From contig CANMSI010000002.1 in assembly GCA_947500575.1 (NCBI GenBank), positions 868,001 through 932,000 on the forward strand: a DNA stretch of 64,000 bases, in the 5' to 3' direction. Shown one piece after another: positions 47,095-55,882 of this stretch. Origin of the DNA: an uncultured Flavobacteriaceae bacterium (GTDB lineage: Bacteria > Bacteroidota > Bacteroidia > Flavobacteriales > Flavobacteriaceae). Each line of letters starts with the position of its first letter. Positions within the stretch are counted from its first letter, which is position 1. Made by a program: the position numbers and the translations under genes. The notes beneath the pieces were generated by a model. The model worked only from the letters and a program-made list of their open reading frames with translations. It did no database searches and was not told where the DNA came from.

Positions 47095-49215
47095 ATGAGA
47101 CAAATTATACAATCATTTAAGACAGGGGAAACTATTTTAGAACAAGTACCCGCACCTCAAGTTAAAAAGGGGCATGTTTTAATTAGAACAACAAAAAGTC
47201 TAGTTTCTTTAGGGACAGAGAAGATGTTGGTAGAATTTGGAAAAGCGAGCTTAATTAGCAAAGCGAAACAACAACCAGATAAGGTAAAGCAAGTATTAGA
47301 TAAGATTAAAACAGAAGGTCTAATGCCAACTTTAGAAGCTGTCTTTAATAAACTTGGACAGCCATTACCCTTAGGATATTGTAACGTAGGTGTGGTAGAA
47401 GCCGTAGGCGAAGGCGTTAATAACTTCTCCGTTGGCGATAGAGTTGCTTCAAATGGGCCGCACGCAGAATACGTATGTGTTCCAAAAAATTTAGTAGCTG
47501 CTGTCCCAGCGAATGTATCAGATGATGAAGCCACCTTTACTGTTATTGGTTCCATTGGTTTACAAGGAATTCGACTTTTAAACCCCACCATAGGTGAAAC
47601 GGTTGTAGTGGTAGGTTTAGGGCTTATAGGTCTTATCACCGCACAATTATTGAAAGCAAACGGATGTACTGTTATAGGATATGATTTAGATGATTCTAAA
47701 GTAGAACTTGCTGCAAAACATGGTATTTATGCCTTTAACCCAGCTAAAGGATCCAATCCTGTTAAATATGTCATGGATAAAACCGGAGGTGTTGGTGCAG
47801 ACGGAGTTATCATTACAGCTTCAGCGAAAACAGATGCTATTATTGCAGATGCTGCTAATATGAGCAGAAAAAGAGGAAGAATTGTCTTGGTAGGTGTAAT
47901 TGGCTTAAATATCTCTAGAGCAGATTTTTATGAGAAAGAACTGAGCTTTCAAGTTTCCTGTTCTTATGGTCCAGGACGTTACGATGATGATTATGAAAAT
48001 AAAGGTATCGATTATCCTTTACCCTTTGTGCGATGGACAGAGAAAAGAAACTTTGAAACTATTTTAAATTCTATTTCTTCCGAAGCCATTGATGTAAAAC
48101 CAATGATATCAGAGATTGTTGAACTAGACAATTACCTAGATATTTATGGAAATATGGGGAGTTCTAAATCCATTGCTTCCATTTTACAATATCCAGAAAA
48201 CGCAGACAGTTCTAGTACTGTATCTGTAACAACCGACAAAGATTTTTCAAAATCAAAAGGAACCGTTGGTATTGTTGGCGCAGGGAATTTCACTAAAATG
48301 ACCATGTTGCCGGTACTAAAAAAGATAGACTGTTCTGTAAAATATATTGCCAGTGCTGGTGGTGTAAATGGCACTGCGATGGCCAAGAAATTTAACATTG
48401 CAAAAAGTACTACGGATTACACCGAAATGCTAGAAGATGCGGAAGTAGACAGTGTTATTATTACTACACAGCACCATATGCATGCAGATATGGTAGTAAA
48501 AGGCTTAAATGCAAACAAGAATGTTTTTGTTGAAAAGCCATTAGCTTTAAATAGAGAAGAACTTAGTAGAATTAAAGAGGCATACACTGCTTCCGAGGGT
48601 GGGCTAATGGTTGGCTTTAATCGTAGGTTTTCGCCACACATTCAAAAAATGAAATCACTTTTAGGATCTAGTGAAAATCCTATCAACCTAATTGCCACGA
48701 TGAATGCAGGTTTCATTCCTGCAAATGTTTGGGTACATGATATGAAAAAAGGGGGTGGTAGAATTATAGGAGAAGCTTGTCATTATATTGATCTTTTAAG
48801 CTACCTCTCTGGAAGTAAAATTACAGCAGTTTGTATGAACGCTATGGGTATTAACCCCGAAGAAAATACGGATAACGCAAGTATTTTATTAAAATTCGAA
48901 AACGGTTCCAACGGGGTAATTAACTACTTTGCAAATGGAGCTAAGTCCTACTCTAAAGAGCGTGTAGAAGTATATTCTCAAGAGCGAACTTTGATTATGG
49001 ATAACTTTAGAACAACCATGGGCTATGGTTTTTCAGGGTTCTCAAAATTGAAGACAAGAATTAACAAAGGGCACGAAGCACAATTCAAAAGTTATGTAGA
49101 TCATTTAAAGCAAGGTGGACAACCTCTGATATCGTTCGACTCTTTATACAATACGTCCGAAGCTTCGATTGCGGCCATCGAAAGTTTGAAAAATGGAAAA
49201 TGGGTAGAAATCTAA
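47095..49215 (+). CDS. Bi-domain oxidoreductase: zinc-type dehydrogenase fused to Gfo/Idh/MocA
   Basis: This 706-residue fusion has a medium-chain (alcohol-dehydrogenase-like) domain at about 1-360 (SLGTEKMLVEFGK, YCNVGVVEAVGEGV, VVVVGLGLIGLITAQLL) and a Gfo/Idh/MocA oxidoreductase domain at about 385-705 (VGIVGAGNFTKMTML, VFVEKPLALNREEL, GGGRIIGEACHYIDLL). The same fusion is common in capsule and O-antigen clusters, often beside heparinase II/III-family proteins as here, but its reaction has not been settled as far as I know. It may modify a sugar nucleotide or a lipid-linked sugar by oxidation and reduction. Typical zinc-binding Cys are sparse in the first domain. Confidence 0.9.
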   Translation: MRQIIQSFKTGETILEQVPAPQVKKGHVLIRTTKSLVSLGTEKMLVEFGKASLISKAKQQPDKVKQVLDKIKTEGLMPTLEAVFNKLGQPLPLGYCNVGVVEAVGEGVNNFSVGDRVASNGPHAEYVCVPKNLVAAVPANVSDDEATFTVIGSIGLQGIRLLNPTIGETVVVVGLGLIGLITAQLLKANGCTVIGYDLDDSKVELAAKHGIYAFNPAKGSNPVKYVMDKTGGVGADGVIITASAKTDAIIADAANMSRKRGRIVLVGVIGLNISRADFYEKELSFQVSCSYGPGRYDDDYENKGIDYPLPFVRWTEKRNFETILNSISSEAIDVKPMISEIVELDNYLDIYGNMGSSKSIASILQYPENADSSSTVSVTTDKDFSKSKGTVGIVGAGNFTKMTMLPVLKKIDCSVKYIASAGGVNGTAMAKKFNIAKSTTDYTEMLEDAEVDSVIITTQHHMHADMVVKGLNANKNVFVEKPLALNREELSRIKEAYTASEGGLMVGFNRRFSPHIQKMKSLLGSSENPINLIATMNAGFIPANVWVHDMKKGGGRIIGEACHYIDLLSYLSGSKITAVCMNAMGINPEENTDNASILLKFENGSNGVINYFANGAKSYSKERVEVYSQERTLIMDNFRTTMGYGFSGFSKLKTRINKGHEAQFKSYVDHLKQGGQPLISFDSLYNTSEASIAAIESLKNGKWVEI

Positions 49216-49301
49216 GAAATTTGAAGCTCCCCTACCTTTTGTATATAGTAGCAATTTAGTGCAGAATAAAACGTTAAAGGATTAAAATAAATAAGTAGGA
49301 T

Positions 49302-51176
49302 TTGAATTTAGCCCAAAAAGTAAATTTATTTCAAAATATGGGATTGCGGTATGTTGCCTTTAGGGTATGGCATATTGTGAAGACTAAAACGGGAATATTA
49401 CGTGCTACCTTCCCCGAAAATCCAAAGAATACCCCTATTTCTATAGGCTTAGAGGAATGGAGACAAAACACCCCTAAGTTCTTTTTTGAATCCAAAGAGC
49501 ATCTTTCTTTTGAAAAAGACAAAAGTGATGCTCTTAAAACCACCTATGAGAAAATAAAACAAGGGGAATATACCTTCTTTAGCAAACGTAGTTTTGCCTT
49601 GGGAAAATCATACGACTGGATAACAAATCCTGAAACCCAGCACAAGTATAACCTAGAGCATTGGTCTCAAATACAAGATTTATCCAAAGAAGCTGGTGAT
49701 ATTAAATTTGTTTGGGAAAAAGCCCGTTTTTCTTTTTTATATGATATTATTCGATATGATTATCATTTTGAGGAAGATTGTGCGGCCTTGGTTTTTGATG
49801 AAATTGATTCTTTTATCCAAAAGAACCCTATCAATTTAGGGCCCAACTATAAATGTAGTCAGGAAATTAGCTTGCGTGTACTTAATTGGACCTTTGCACT
49901 TTATTACTACAAGAATTCAGATGCACTTACAGAAGAGCGTTTCTCTCGTATTATGGAGTTCATTTATTGGCAACTACACCACGTCTATCACAACATTCAC
50001 TTTTCTAGAATTGCCGTAAGAAATAATCATGCAATTACGGAGACTTTGATGTTATTTTTGGGAGGTTTACTATTTCCATTTTTACCAAATACCAAAAAAT
50101 GGAGTGCCAAAGGAAAAAAATGGTTTGAAGAAGAAATTGCGTATCAGATATATAAAGACGGTACATTTCTGCAGTTTTCTATGAATTATCATCGAGTCGC
50201 TGTGCAACTGCTCACTTGGGGTATTCGACTTTCCGAAATTCATAGCACCCCTTTCAAACAAATAGTATCGGAAAGAGCACAAAAATCTTTGGAGTATCTA
50301 AGAAGCTGTCAGGATACAATTAGTGGCAAATTACCTAACTATGGGGCAAACGATGGTGCCTTGTTTTTTAAACTCACCAATGATGATTATAGGGTATACA
50401 CTTCTCAACTTAACGATTTAAGTGCCGTTTTAAACAAGACAGTAAGTGTTAAAAGCGAAAGTCAAAATTGGTATGGGCTAACAGATCTTTCCGTCCAGAC
50501 GCCTACCATAGACACCCTAAACAGTTTTGAAGATGGTGGGTATTATGTTATAAATGAAGAAGGAGTTAAAACCTTTATCAAATGTGGTAAATACAAAGAT
50601 CGCCCTTCACAATCAGACAATTTGCATTTAGATATCTGGGTAGATGGTATTAACTATTTATGGGATACTGGATCGTATAAATACAATACAGAAAAAAAAT
50701 ACAGTGAATTTTTTGGTGGCGTAGAAGGGCACAATACGCTTTCCGTAGATGGTAAAAATCAAATGCAGAATGGGATGCGCTTTATCTGGTATTATTGGGT
50801 AAAGAAAGCTACAGGATTGCTTAAGTCTTCCGAAAACGATTTTAATTTTGAAGGAGCTATCATTGGTTTCCCAGAAGCAGGAAAGAACATTGAACATAAA
50901 AGAGTTGTAGCTAAAAAGAAAAATCAAAATTTTTGGCATGTACAAGATACGGTACATGGTGCAGATCATAAAGATTTAAGTTTATACTGGCACTTAAACC
51001 CTGAAATACTTGATAAAGTTGAAATTACTGTGAAAGATACAGACGGAGATGTCATTACTCCAGAAATAGAAGAAAAATGGTGTTCTAACTATTATGGTGA
51101 AATAGAAAAGTCTATTCGTTATACTTTTACAGCCAGAAAAGGATTCTACACCGACCTAAAAATAAATAACCAATGA
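49302..51176 (+). CDS. Heparinase II/III-family polysaccharide lyase-like protein
   Basis: This 624-residue protein has an N-terminal alpha/alpha-toroid (about 60-370) and a C-terminal beta-sandwich heparinase II/III domain (about 395-600: GGYYVINEEGVKTFIKCG, DNLHLDIWVDGINYLWDTGS, GHNTLSVDGKNQ). Candidate catalytic residues are in NNHAITETL and FSMNYHRVAVQLL of the toroid. There is no signal peptide, unusual for a lyase meant for export. The start is a TTG at 49302; an ATG at 49338 would cut off residues preceding NMGLRYVAFRVW that related proteins generally have. It overlaps the next glycosyltransferase by 4 bp. In capsule loci such proteins accompany bi-domain oxidoreductases; the role could be trimming, release or modification. 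Confidence 0.85.
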   Translation: MNLAQKVNLFQNMGLRYVAFRVWHIVKTKTGILRATFPENPKNTPISIGLEEWRQNTPKFFFESKEHLSFEKDKSDALKTTYEKIKQGEYTFFSKRSFALGKSYDWITNPETQHKYNLEHWSQIQDLSKEAGDIKFVWEKARFSFLYDIIRYDYHFEEDCAALVFDEIDSFIQKNPINLGPNYKCSQEISLRVLNWTFALYYYKNSDALTEERFSRIMEFIYWQLHHVYHNIHFSRIAVRNNHAITETLMLFLGGLLFPFLPNTKKWSAKGKKWFEEEIAYQIYKDGTFLQFSMNYHRVAVQLLTWGIRLSEIHSTPFKQIVSERAQKSLEYLRSCQDTISGKLPNYGANDGALFFKLTNDDYRVYTSQLNDLSAVLNKTVSVKSESQNWYGLTDLSVQTPTIDTLNSFEDGGYYVINEEGVKTFIKCGKYKDRPSQSDNLHLDIWVDGINYLWDTGSYKYNTEKKYSEFFGGVEGHNTLSVDGKNQMQNGMRFIWYYWVKKATGLLKSSENDFNFEGAIIGFPEAGKNIEHKRVVAKKKNQNFWHVQDTVHGADHKDLSLYWHLNPEILDKVEITVKDTDGDVITPEIEEKWCSNYYGEIEKSIRYTFTARKGFYTDLKINNQ

Positions 51177-52423
51177 AAATTTTACTAGTACACCAATATT
51201 TTTTAGAGAAAGGAGATGGTGGAGGTTCCAGATTCAATGAAATGACCAAAACTTGGGGAAAAGAAGGACACCAAGTGACCGTTATCTCTGGGATTGTGAA
51301 TTATGTTTCTGGTAAGGAAAATGAACATAGTAAAGGAAAATTTACCTATAAGCAACCTAACTTCTATGAGAATGTAGATGTAGTAAGGTGTCATGTATCC
51401 AAAAGCTATAACTCTAACTTTATTGGTAGACTTTGGGCATATTTTACCTTTGTTTTTTCCAGTGTTTGGGCCGGAATGTTTTCTGTAAAAGGAAAGTTTG
51501 ATGTAATGGTGGTAACTTCTCCTCCCCTATTTGTGGGAATTACGGCCTATATTATTTCTCGACTTAAAAGAGTCCCTTTGGTTTTTGAAATTCGAGACCT
51601 CTGGCCAGAATCTGCCATAGACACAGGAGTACTGAACAATAAGACTGCTATTAAAATGGCCTATTGGTTTGAGGCTTTCATCTATAGAAAAGCAAAATTA
51701 ATTAATGTATTAACACCCGCATTTAGAGAAAAGCTGATTAAGAATAAAAACGTTCCGGCAGAAAAAATTATCTATATTTCTAATGCTGCTGATTTTACTT
51801 TGGCAGAGCGGTTGGAGGGAAGTTTTGATCCCAAAAAGTTTAGACAAGAAGAAGGAATAGATGACCGTTTTGTGGTCACTTATGTAGGGGCACATGGTGT
51901 TGCTAACCACCTCATTCAACTCATAGATGCTGCAGAGCAATTGCAAGATACCAATGTACTAATACAGCTCATTGGCGATGGTATGCGGAAGGAATTCTTA
52001 GTAGAAGAGGTACAAAAAAGAGGCTTAACCAATGTTAAATTTGTGCCTGTAGTACCGAAAGAAGAGGTTTTTAAATATGTATTAGCCTCTGATATGGGAG
52101 CATCAGTACTAAAAAATGTGGATACTTTCAAAACTATTTACTCCAACAAGACCTTTGATTATATGTCCTGTAAAAAACCCATTTTACTTGCTATTGACGG
52201 TGTATCAAGACAATTGATAGAAGAAGCAGATTGCGGTATTTTTGCAGAGCCAGAGAATGCAGCAGATATCGTGGCAAAAATCAAAATATACATGAGTGGA
52301 GATATCGATTTAAAGGAGAAAGGTGAAAATGGATACAAGCACGCTAAAAAGTATTTTGATAGAAATACCTTGGCATTGAACTATTTGTCTGAAATGAAAA
52401 AAATAGCACGAAAAAATAGCTAA
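51173..52423 (+). CDS. Glycosyltransferase family 4-type (WbuB-like)
   Basis: This GT-B glycosyltransferase of 416 residues resembles the WbuB group. The N-terminus is ILLVHQYFLEKGDGGGSRFN, with VVTSPPLFVGITAYIIS and VFEIRDLWPES in the acceptor half, and FVVTYVGAHGVANHLIQLID and LIGDGMRKEFLVEEV in the donor half. WbuB-like enzymes transfer amino-sugar residues such as FucNAc, but specificity here is unknown. It overlaps the heparinase-like gene by 4 bp. A 149-bp gap with a LytTR-like repeat separates it from wecB. Confidence 0.9.
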   Translation: MKILLVHQYFLEKGDGGGSRFNEMTKTWGKEGHQVTVISGIVNYVSGKENEHSKGKFTYKQPNFYENVDVVRCHVSKSYNSNFIGRLWAYFTFVFSSVWAGMFSVKGKFDVMVVTSPPLFVGITAYIISRLKRVPLVFEIRDLWPESAIDTGVLNNKTAIKMAYWFEAFIYRKAKLINVLTPAFREKLIKNKNVPAEKIIYISNAADFTLAERLEGSFDPKKFRQEEGIDDRFVVTYVGAHGVANHLIQLIDAAEQLQDTNVLIQLIGDGMRKEFLVEEVQKRGLTNVKFVPVVPKEEVFKYVLASDMGASVLKNVDTFKTIYSNKTFDYMSCKKPILLAIDGVSRQLIEEADCGIFAEPENAADIVAKIKIYMSGDIDLKEKGENGYKHAKKYFDRNTLALNYLSEMKKIARKNS

Positions 52424-52467
52424 TATGCACATATTGATGTTAATAGCCTTTTCTTTGTATCAGATAT

Positions 52468-52498
52468 TTCGTCATTATCATCGTTTTTATCCGTTAAT
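52468..52498 (+). promoter_or_regulatory. Weaker LytTR-type direct repeat upstream of wecB
   Basis: TCCGTTAAT (52490-52498), identical to the second repeat at 42467-42475, is preceded 13 bp upstream by a weak partner TTCGTCATT (52468-52476, 6 of 9 consensus positions). The site is 75 bp before the wecB start. Confidence 0.25.
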
Positions 52499-52572
52499 TA
52501 TCGAGAATAATATTATCCCTCAAATAAAAAACTGAATTTCGCAGCATTCCTTCGTAAAAAGCCCTTTAGTAC

Positions 52573-53694
52573 ATGAAAATCAAGAACTTAATAATATTTG
52601 GAACACGGCCAGAAGCCATTAAAATGGCTCCACTTGTCAAAGAATTTTTAAAAAGTGATGTCTCAGAAACCAGAGTCTGCGTAACTGCGCAGCATAGAGA
52701 GATGTTGGATCAGGTACTCAACTTTTTTCAAATTACACCAGACTATGATATGGATTTAATGAAACCAAATCAAAATCTATATGGTTTAACTGCCGATATT
52801 ATCACTGGATTAAAGCCAATTTTGGAAGATTTTCAACCAGATTATGTGTATGTACACGGAGATACAACCACGACCATGGGAGCCAGCATCGCTGGATTCT
52901 ATTCTGGGGCGAAAGTATGCCACGTGGAAGCAGGCTTACGAACTTTTAATAAAAGAGCTCCTTTTCCTGAAGAAATTAATAGAACAGTCACTGGGCATAT
53001 TGCAGATTACCATTTTGCCCCTACCGAGACCTCCCGTGAGAATCTTATAAGAGAGACCATTGCAGATGATCATATTCTTGTAACTGGAAACACGGTCATT
53101 GACGCACTCTTTGAAAGTGTACAAAGAGTTGATGGTATTGAGGATCCAGAAATTGAATCCCTTAAAAAGGAGCTCGATTTCTCTAAGCGCATCGTATTAG
53201 TCACTGGGCATAGAAGAGAAAATCATGGACAAGGATTTATCAATATTTGCCATGCTTTAAAGGAAATTGGAGAAACCATTGATAATGTTCAGATCGTATA
53301 TCCTGTGCATTTAAATCCGAAAGTACAGAAACCTGTATATTCAATTTTAGGAGATGTTGACAATATAAAGCTGATTGCGCCTTTGGCCTATCCAGCTTTT
53401 GTTTGGTTAATGAACAAAGCAGAAATAATTATTACAGATAGTGGTGGAGTACAAGAAGAAGCTCCTAGTTTAGGTAAGCCGGTTCTTGTAATGAGAGATA
53501 CTACAGAGAGACCAGAAGCCGTGGAGGCTGGCACAGTGATCTTAGTAGGCACCGATACCCAAAAAATAGTGACCGAAGCAGTAAGTTTACTTACTAGTGA
53601 GGACCGTTATAAAAGTATGAGTAGACTTCACAATCCATATGGAGATGGGAAGGCTTGTAAAAGAATTGTAGAATTTATTGAAAAATTAGCATAA
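52573..53694 (+). CDS. wecB: UDP-GlcNAc 2-epimerase (non-hydrolysing)
   Basis: This 373-residue enzyme interconverts UDP-GlcNAc and UDP-ManNAc. It opens [19 protein letters not shown] and has [67 protein letters not shown] and [19 protein letters not shown], all standard for the non-hydrolysing WecB/MnaA family. It lies 2 bp before wecC, so the pair makes UDP-ManNAcA. A separate transcription start is possible after the 149-bp gap. Confidence 0.96.
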   Translation: MKIKNLIIFGTRPEAIKMAPLVKEFLKSDVSETRVCVTAQHREMLDQVLNFFQITPDYDMDLMKPNQNLYGLTADIITGLKPILEDFQPDYVYVHGDTTTTMGASIAGFYSGAKVCHVEAGLRTFNKRAPFPEEINRTVTGHIADYHFAPTETSRENLIRETIADDHILVTGNTVIDALFESVQRVDGIEDPEIESLKKELDFSKRIVLVTGHRRENHGQGFINICHALKEIGETIDNVQIVYPVHLNPKVQKPVYSILGDVDNIKLIAPLAYPAFVWLMNKAEIIITDSGGVQEEAPSLGKPVLVMRDTTERPEAVEAGTVILVGTDTQKIVTEAVSLLTSEDRYKSMSRLHNPYGDGKACKRIVEFIEKLA

Positions 53695-53696
53695 AA

Positions 53697-54911
53697 ATGG
53701 AGAACCCAGAAGTTGTAATGATAGGATTAGGTTATATTGGCCTACCTACTGCAGCATTAATTGCCCGTGGAGGTACAAACGTACATGGTGTTGATATCAA
53801 TCAGCACGTAGTAGATACCGTTAACCAAGGGAAAATACACATTGTTGAACCATCTTTAGATGAGGCAGTTGCTGCAGCAGTAAAAGGTGGGTTTTTAAAG
53901 GCAGCTACTACACCAGTGCAGGCTAATACCTATCTAATTGTAGTACCTACTCCCTTTAAATCTAAAAATGAGCCAGACATATCTTTTGTGAAATCCGCGA
54001 CAGAAGCTATTATCCCGCTTCTAAAAGAAGGAGATCTCTATATTATTGAATCTACCTCCCCAGTGGGAACTACAGAAAAAATGCAAGACCTTATTTTTAG
54101 TTCACGTCCAGAACTCAAAGGAAAAATTCATATGGCGTATTGCCCAGAGCGAGTTTTACCTGGGAATGTGATGTATGAATTGGTGAATAATGACCGCGTT
54201 ATTGGTGGCGTAGATGAAGATTCTACCGAGAAAGCGGTTGCCTTTTACAGCAACTATGTAGAAGGGGAATTACATAAGACAAATGCTAGAACGGCAGAAA
54301 TGTGTAAACTGGTAGAGAATTCTTCCAGAGACGTTCAAATTGCATTTGCAAATGAGTTATCGCTTATTTGTGATAAGGCAGGAATCAATGTTTGGGAGCT
54401 AATTAATTTAGCGAACAAACACCCTAGAGTAAATATTTTACAACCTGGTTGCGGTGTTGGAGGACATTGTATTGCAGTAGACCCTTATTTTATTGTTTCT
54501 GACTATCCAATGGAGTCTAAAATTATTGGTACTGCAAGAGAGGTTAATAACTATAAATCTTTTTGGTGTGCAGAAAAAGTTCAAAATGCCAAGCTTGCAT
54601 TTGAATTAGAGCATGGCAGAAAACCAAAAATAGCAATCATGGGATTGGCCTTTAAACCAAATATTGACGATTTAAGGGAATCACCTGCCAAGTACATCGC
54701 TCAGAAAATTTTACAAGATGCGAATAACGAAGATTACTTTGTAGTTGAACCAAATATTGAGGAGCATAAGGTCTTTAAATTAACACCTTATGATGCTGCT
54801 TATGATGAAGCAGATGTGGTTGTCTTTTTGGTCGCTCATGACGAGTTCAAGAAACTTAGCTTTGATAAAGAAAAGAAAATTCTCGACTTTTGTGGAGTTT
54901 TTAGAAAGTAA
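53697..54911 (+). CDS. wecC: UDP-ManNAc 6-dehydrogenase
   Basis: This 404-residue nucleotide-sugar dehydrogenase oxidises UDP-ManNAc to UDP-ManNAcA. It opens VVMIGLGYIGLPTAALIA, then VPTPFKSKNEPDISFV, IIESTSPVGTTEKM, YCPERVLPGNVMYELV, CKLVENSSRDVQIAFANE and catalytic Cys258 in GVGGHCIAVDPYFIV. The PERVLPG segment and overall length match WecC/EpsD rather than TviB or Ugd. It follows wecB by 2 bp and precedes the initiating transferase by 22 bp. Confidence 0.95.
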   Translation: MENPEVVMIGLGYIGLPTAALIARGGTNVHGVDINQHVVDTVNQGKIHIVEPSLDEAVAAAVKGGFLKAATTPVQANTYLIVVPTPFKSKNEPDISFVKSATEAIIPLLKEGDLYIIESTSPVGTTEKMQDLIFSSRPELKGKIHMAYCPERVLPGNVMYELVNNDRVIGGVDEDSTEKAVAFYSNYVEGELHKTNARTAEMCKLVENSSRDVQIAFANELSLICDKAGINVWELINLANKHPRVNILQPGCGVGGHCIAVDPYFIVSDYPMESKIIGTAREVNNYKSFWCAEKVQNAKLAFELEHGRKPKIAIMGLAFKPNIDDLRESPAKYIAQKILQDANNEDYFVVEPNIEEHKVFKLTPYDAAYDEADVVVFLVAHDEFKKLSFDKEKKILDFCGVFRK

Positions 54912-54933
54912 AACAGTATTTAAAATATAGGCA

Positions 54934-55542
54934 ATGTATATACATTTTTTCAAAAGGATATTAGATTTCGTTTTGGCCCTTGTTGGTATACTCCTTTTGT
55001 TGCCTATTTTTATTTTTGTCTTTATTTTTTTAGCGATCAGCAATAATGGGAAACCATTTTTCTTCCAGACTAGACCTGGGAAGAATGAAAAAACATTTAA
55101 AATTGTGAAGTTCAGAACTATGAACGACAAAAAGGATGTTGAAGGAAATTTACTCCCAGATGCCGAAAGACTCACAGCAGTTGGTCGTTTTGTTAGAAAA
55201 ACTTCTTTGGACGAAATTCCACAACTTTTAAATGTTTTAAAAGGAGATATGAGTATTATAGGTCCAAGACCACTATTAGTCTCGTATATACCTTTATACA
55301 ATTCCGAGCAGAAAAAGAGACACAATGTAAAACCGGGCATTACTGGATGGGCACAAGTAAATGGCCGTAATGCCATTTCTTGGGAAGAAAAATTTAGATA
55401 CGATGTGTGGTATGTAGAAAATGTTTCCTTAATATTGGATATAAAAATAATTTTTAAGACCATAAAAAAAGTACTTGTTTCAGACGGTATTACCTCACAA
55501 ACAAGTGCTACTGTAGAGTATTTTGAAGGTACAAAAGCGTAA
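54934..55542 (+). CDS. PglC-like initiating phosphoglycosyl transferase
   Basis: This 202-residue monotopic phosphoglycosyl transferase transfers a sugar phosphate to undecaprenyl phosphate, starting the repeat unit. It has a re-entrant hydrophobic N-terminus (about 5-38), the catalytic segment KFRTMNDKKD, LTAVGRFVRKTSLDEIPQLL with the Asp-Glu dyad, GDMSIIGPRPLL and KPGITGWAQVNGRNA. Its short length (catalytic core only, like PglC, rather than the WbaP/WcaJ type with extra helices) and the 4-aminosugar genes suggest UDP-bacillosamine-like or UDP-QuiNAc4N-derived sugar as donor, but that is inference. Confidence 0.92.
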   Translation: MYIHFFKRILDFVLALVGILLLLPIFIFVFIFLAISNNGKPFFFQTRPGKNEKTFKIVKFRTMNDKKDVEGNLLPDAERLTAVGRFVRKTSLDEIPQLLNVLKGDMSIIGPRPLLVSYIPLYNSEQKKRHNVKPGITGWAQVNGRNAISWEEKFRYDVWYVENVSLILDIKIIFKTIKKVLVSDGITSQTSATVEYFEGTKA

Positions 55543-55549
55543 TAATTCT

Positions 55550-55882
55550 ATGGAAGAAAAGATTATCGTTGCTATAGAAAGATCGCAATTTGCGTACCGT
55601 TTGTACCAACCGAAGAAACTATATTATCAGGCGTTGAGAATACGCCAGGCGAATAAAGAAATTTATACACTATTGACAGCATATCAATACGTTTGCAGTG
55701 AATCTATAAGGGAATCCGTATTTCTTTACCTATTCCATTTAGAAGACTGGTTTTTACAATTTAAGCTTTTAAAAGCTTCAAATGTAGGAGCTACGGATGC
55801 TTTTGTGTTTGAGCGATTTCAAGATTCGCCGCCATTTCCAGAAAAATTCATCACCTTGATAAAATCCCAAAATCAACCATGA
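55550..55882 (+). CDS. Small hypothetical protein between the initiating transferase and formyltransferase
   Basis: I do not recognise this 110-residue protein. The ATG at 55550 is preferred over an upstream start at 55523 that would overlap the transferase gene. It is helix-rich, with basic and aromatic residues (AYRLYQPKKLYYQALRIRQA, YLFHLEDWFLQFKLLKA), no signal peptide and no membrane segment. It overlaps the formyltransferase gene by 4 bp (ATGA), so the two are translationally coupled. That position suggests a partner or accessory of the 4-amino-sugar step. No catalytic motif is visible. Confidence 0.7.
   Translation: MEEKIIVAIERSQFAYRLYQPKKLYYQALRIRQANKEIYTLLTAYQYVCSESIRESVFLYLFHLEDWFLQFKLLKASNVGATDAFVFERFQDSPPFPEKFITLIKSQNQP

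Noticed and set aside
47157-47639. Antisense 160-codon frame inside the bi-domain oxidoreductase gene
   Set aside because: The sense strand encodes a clear conserved dehydrogenase domain here.
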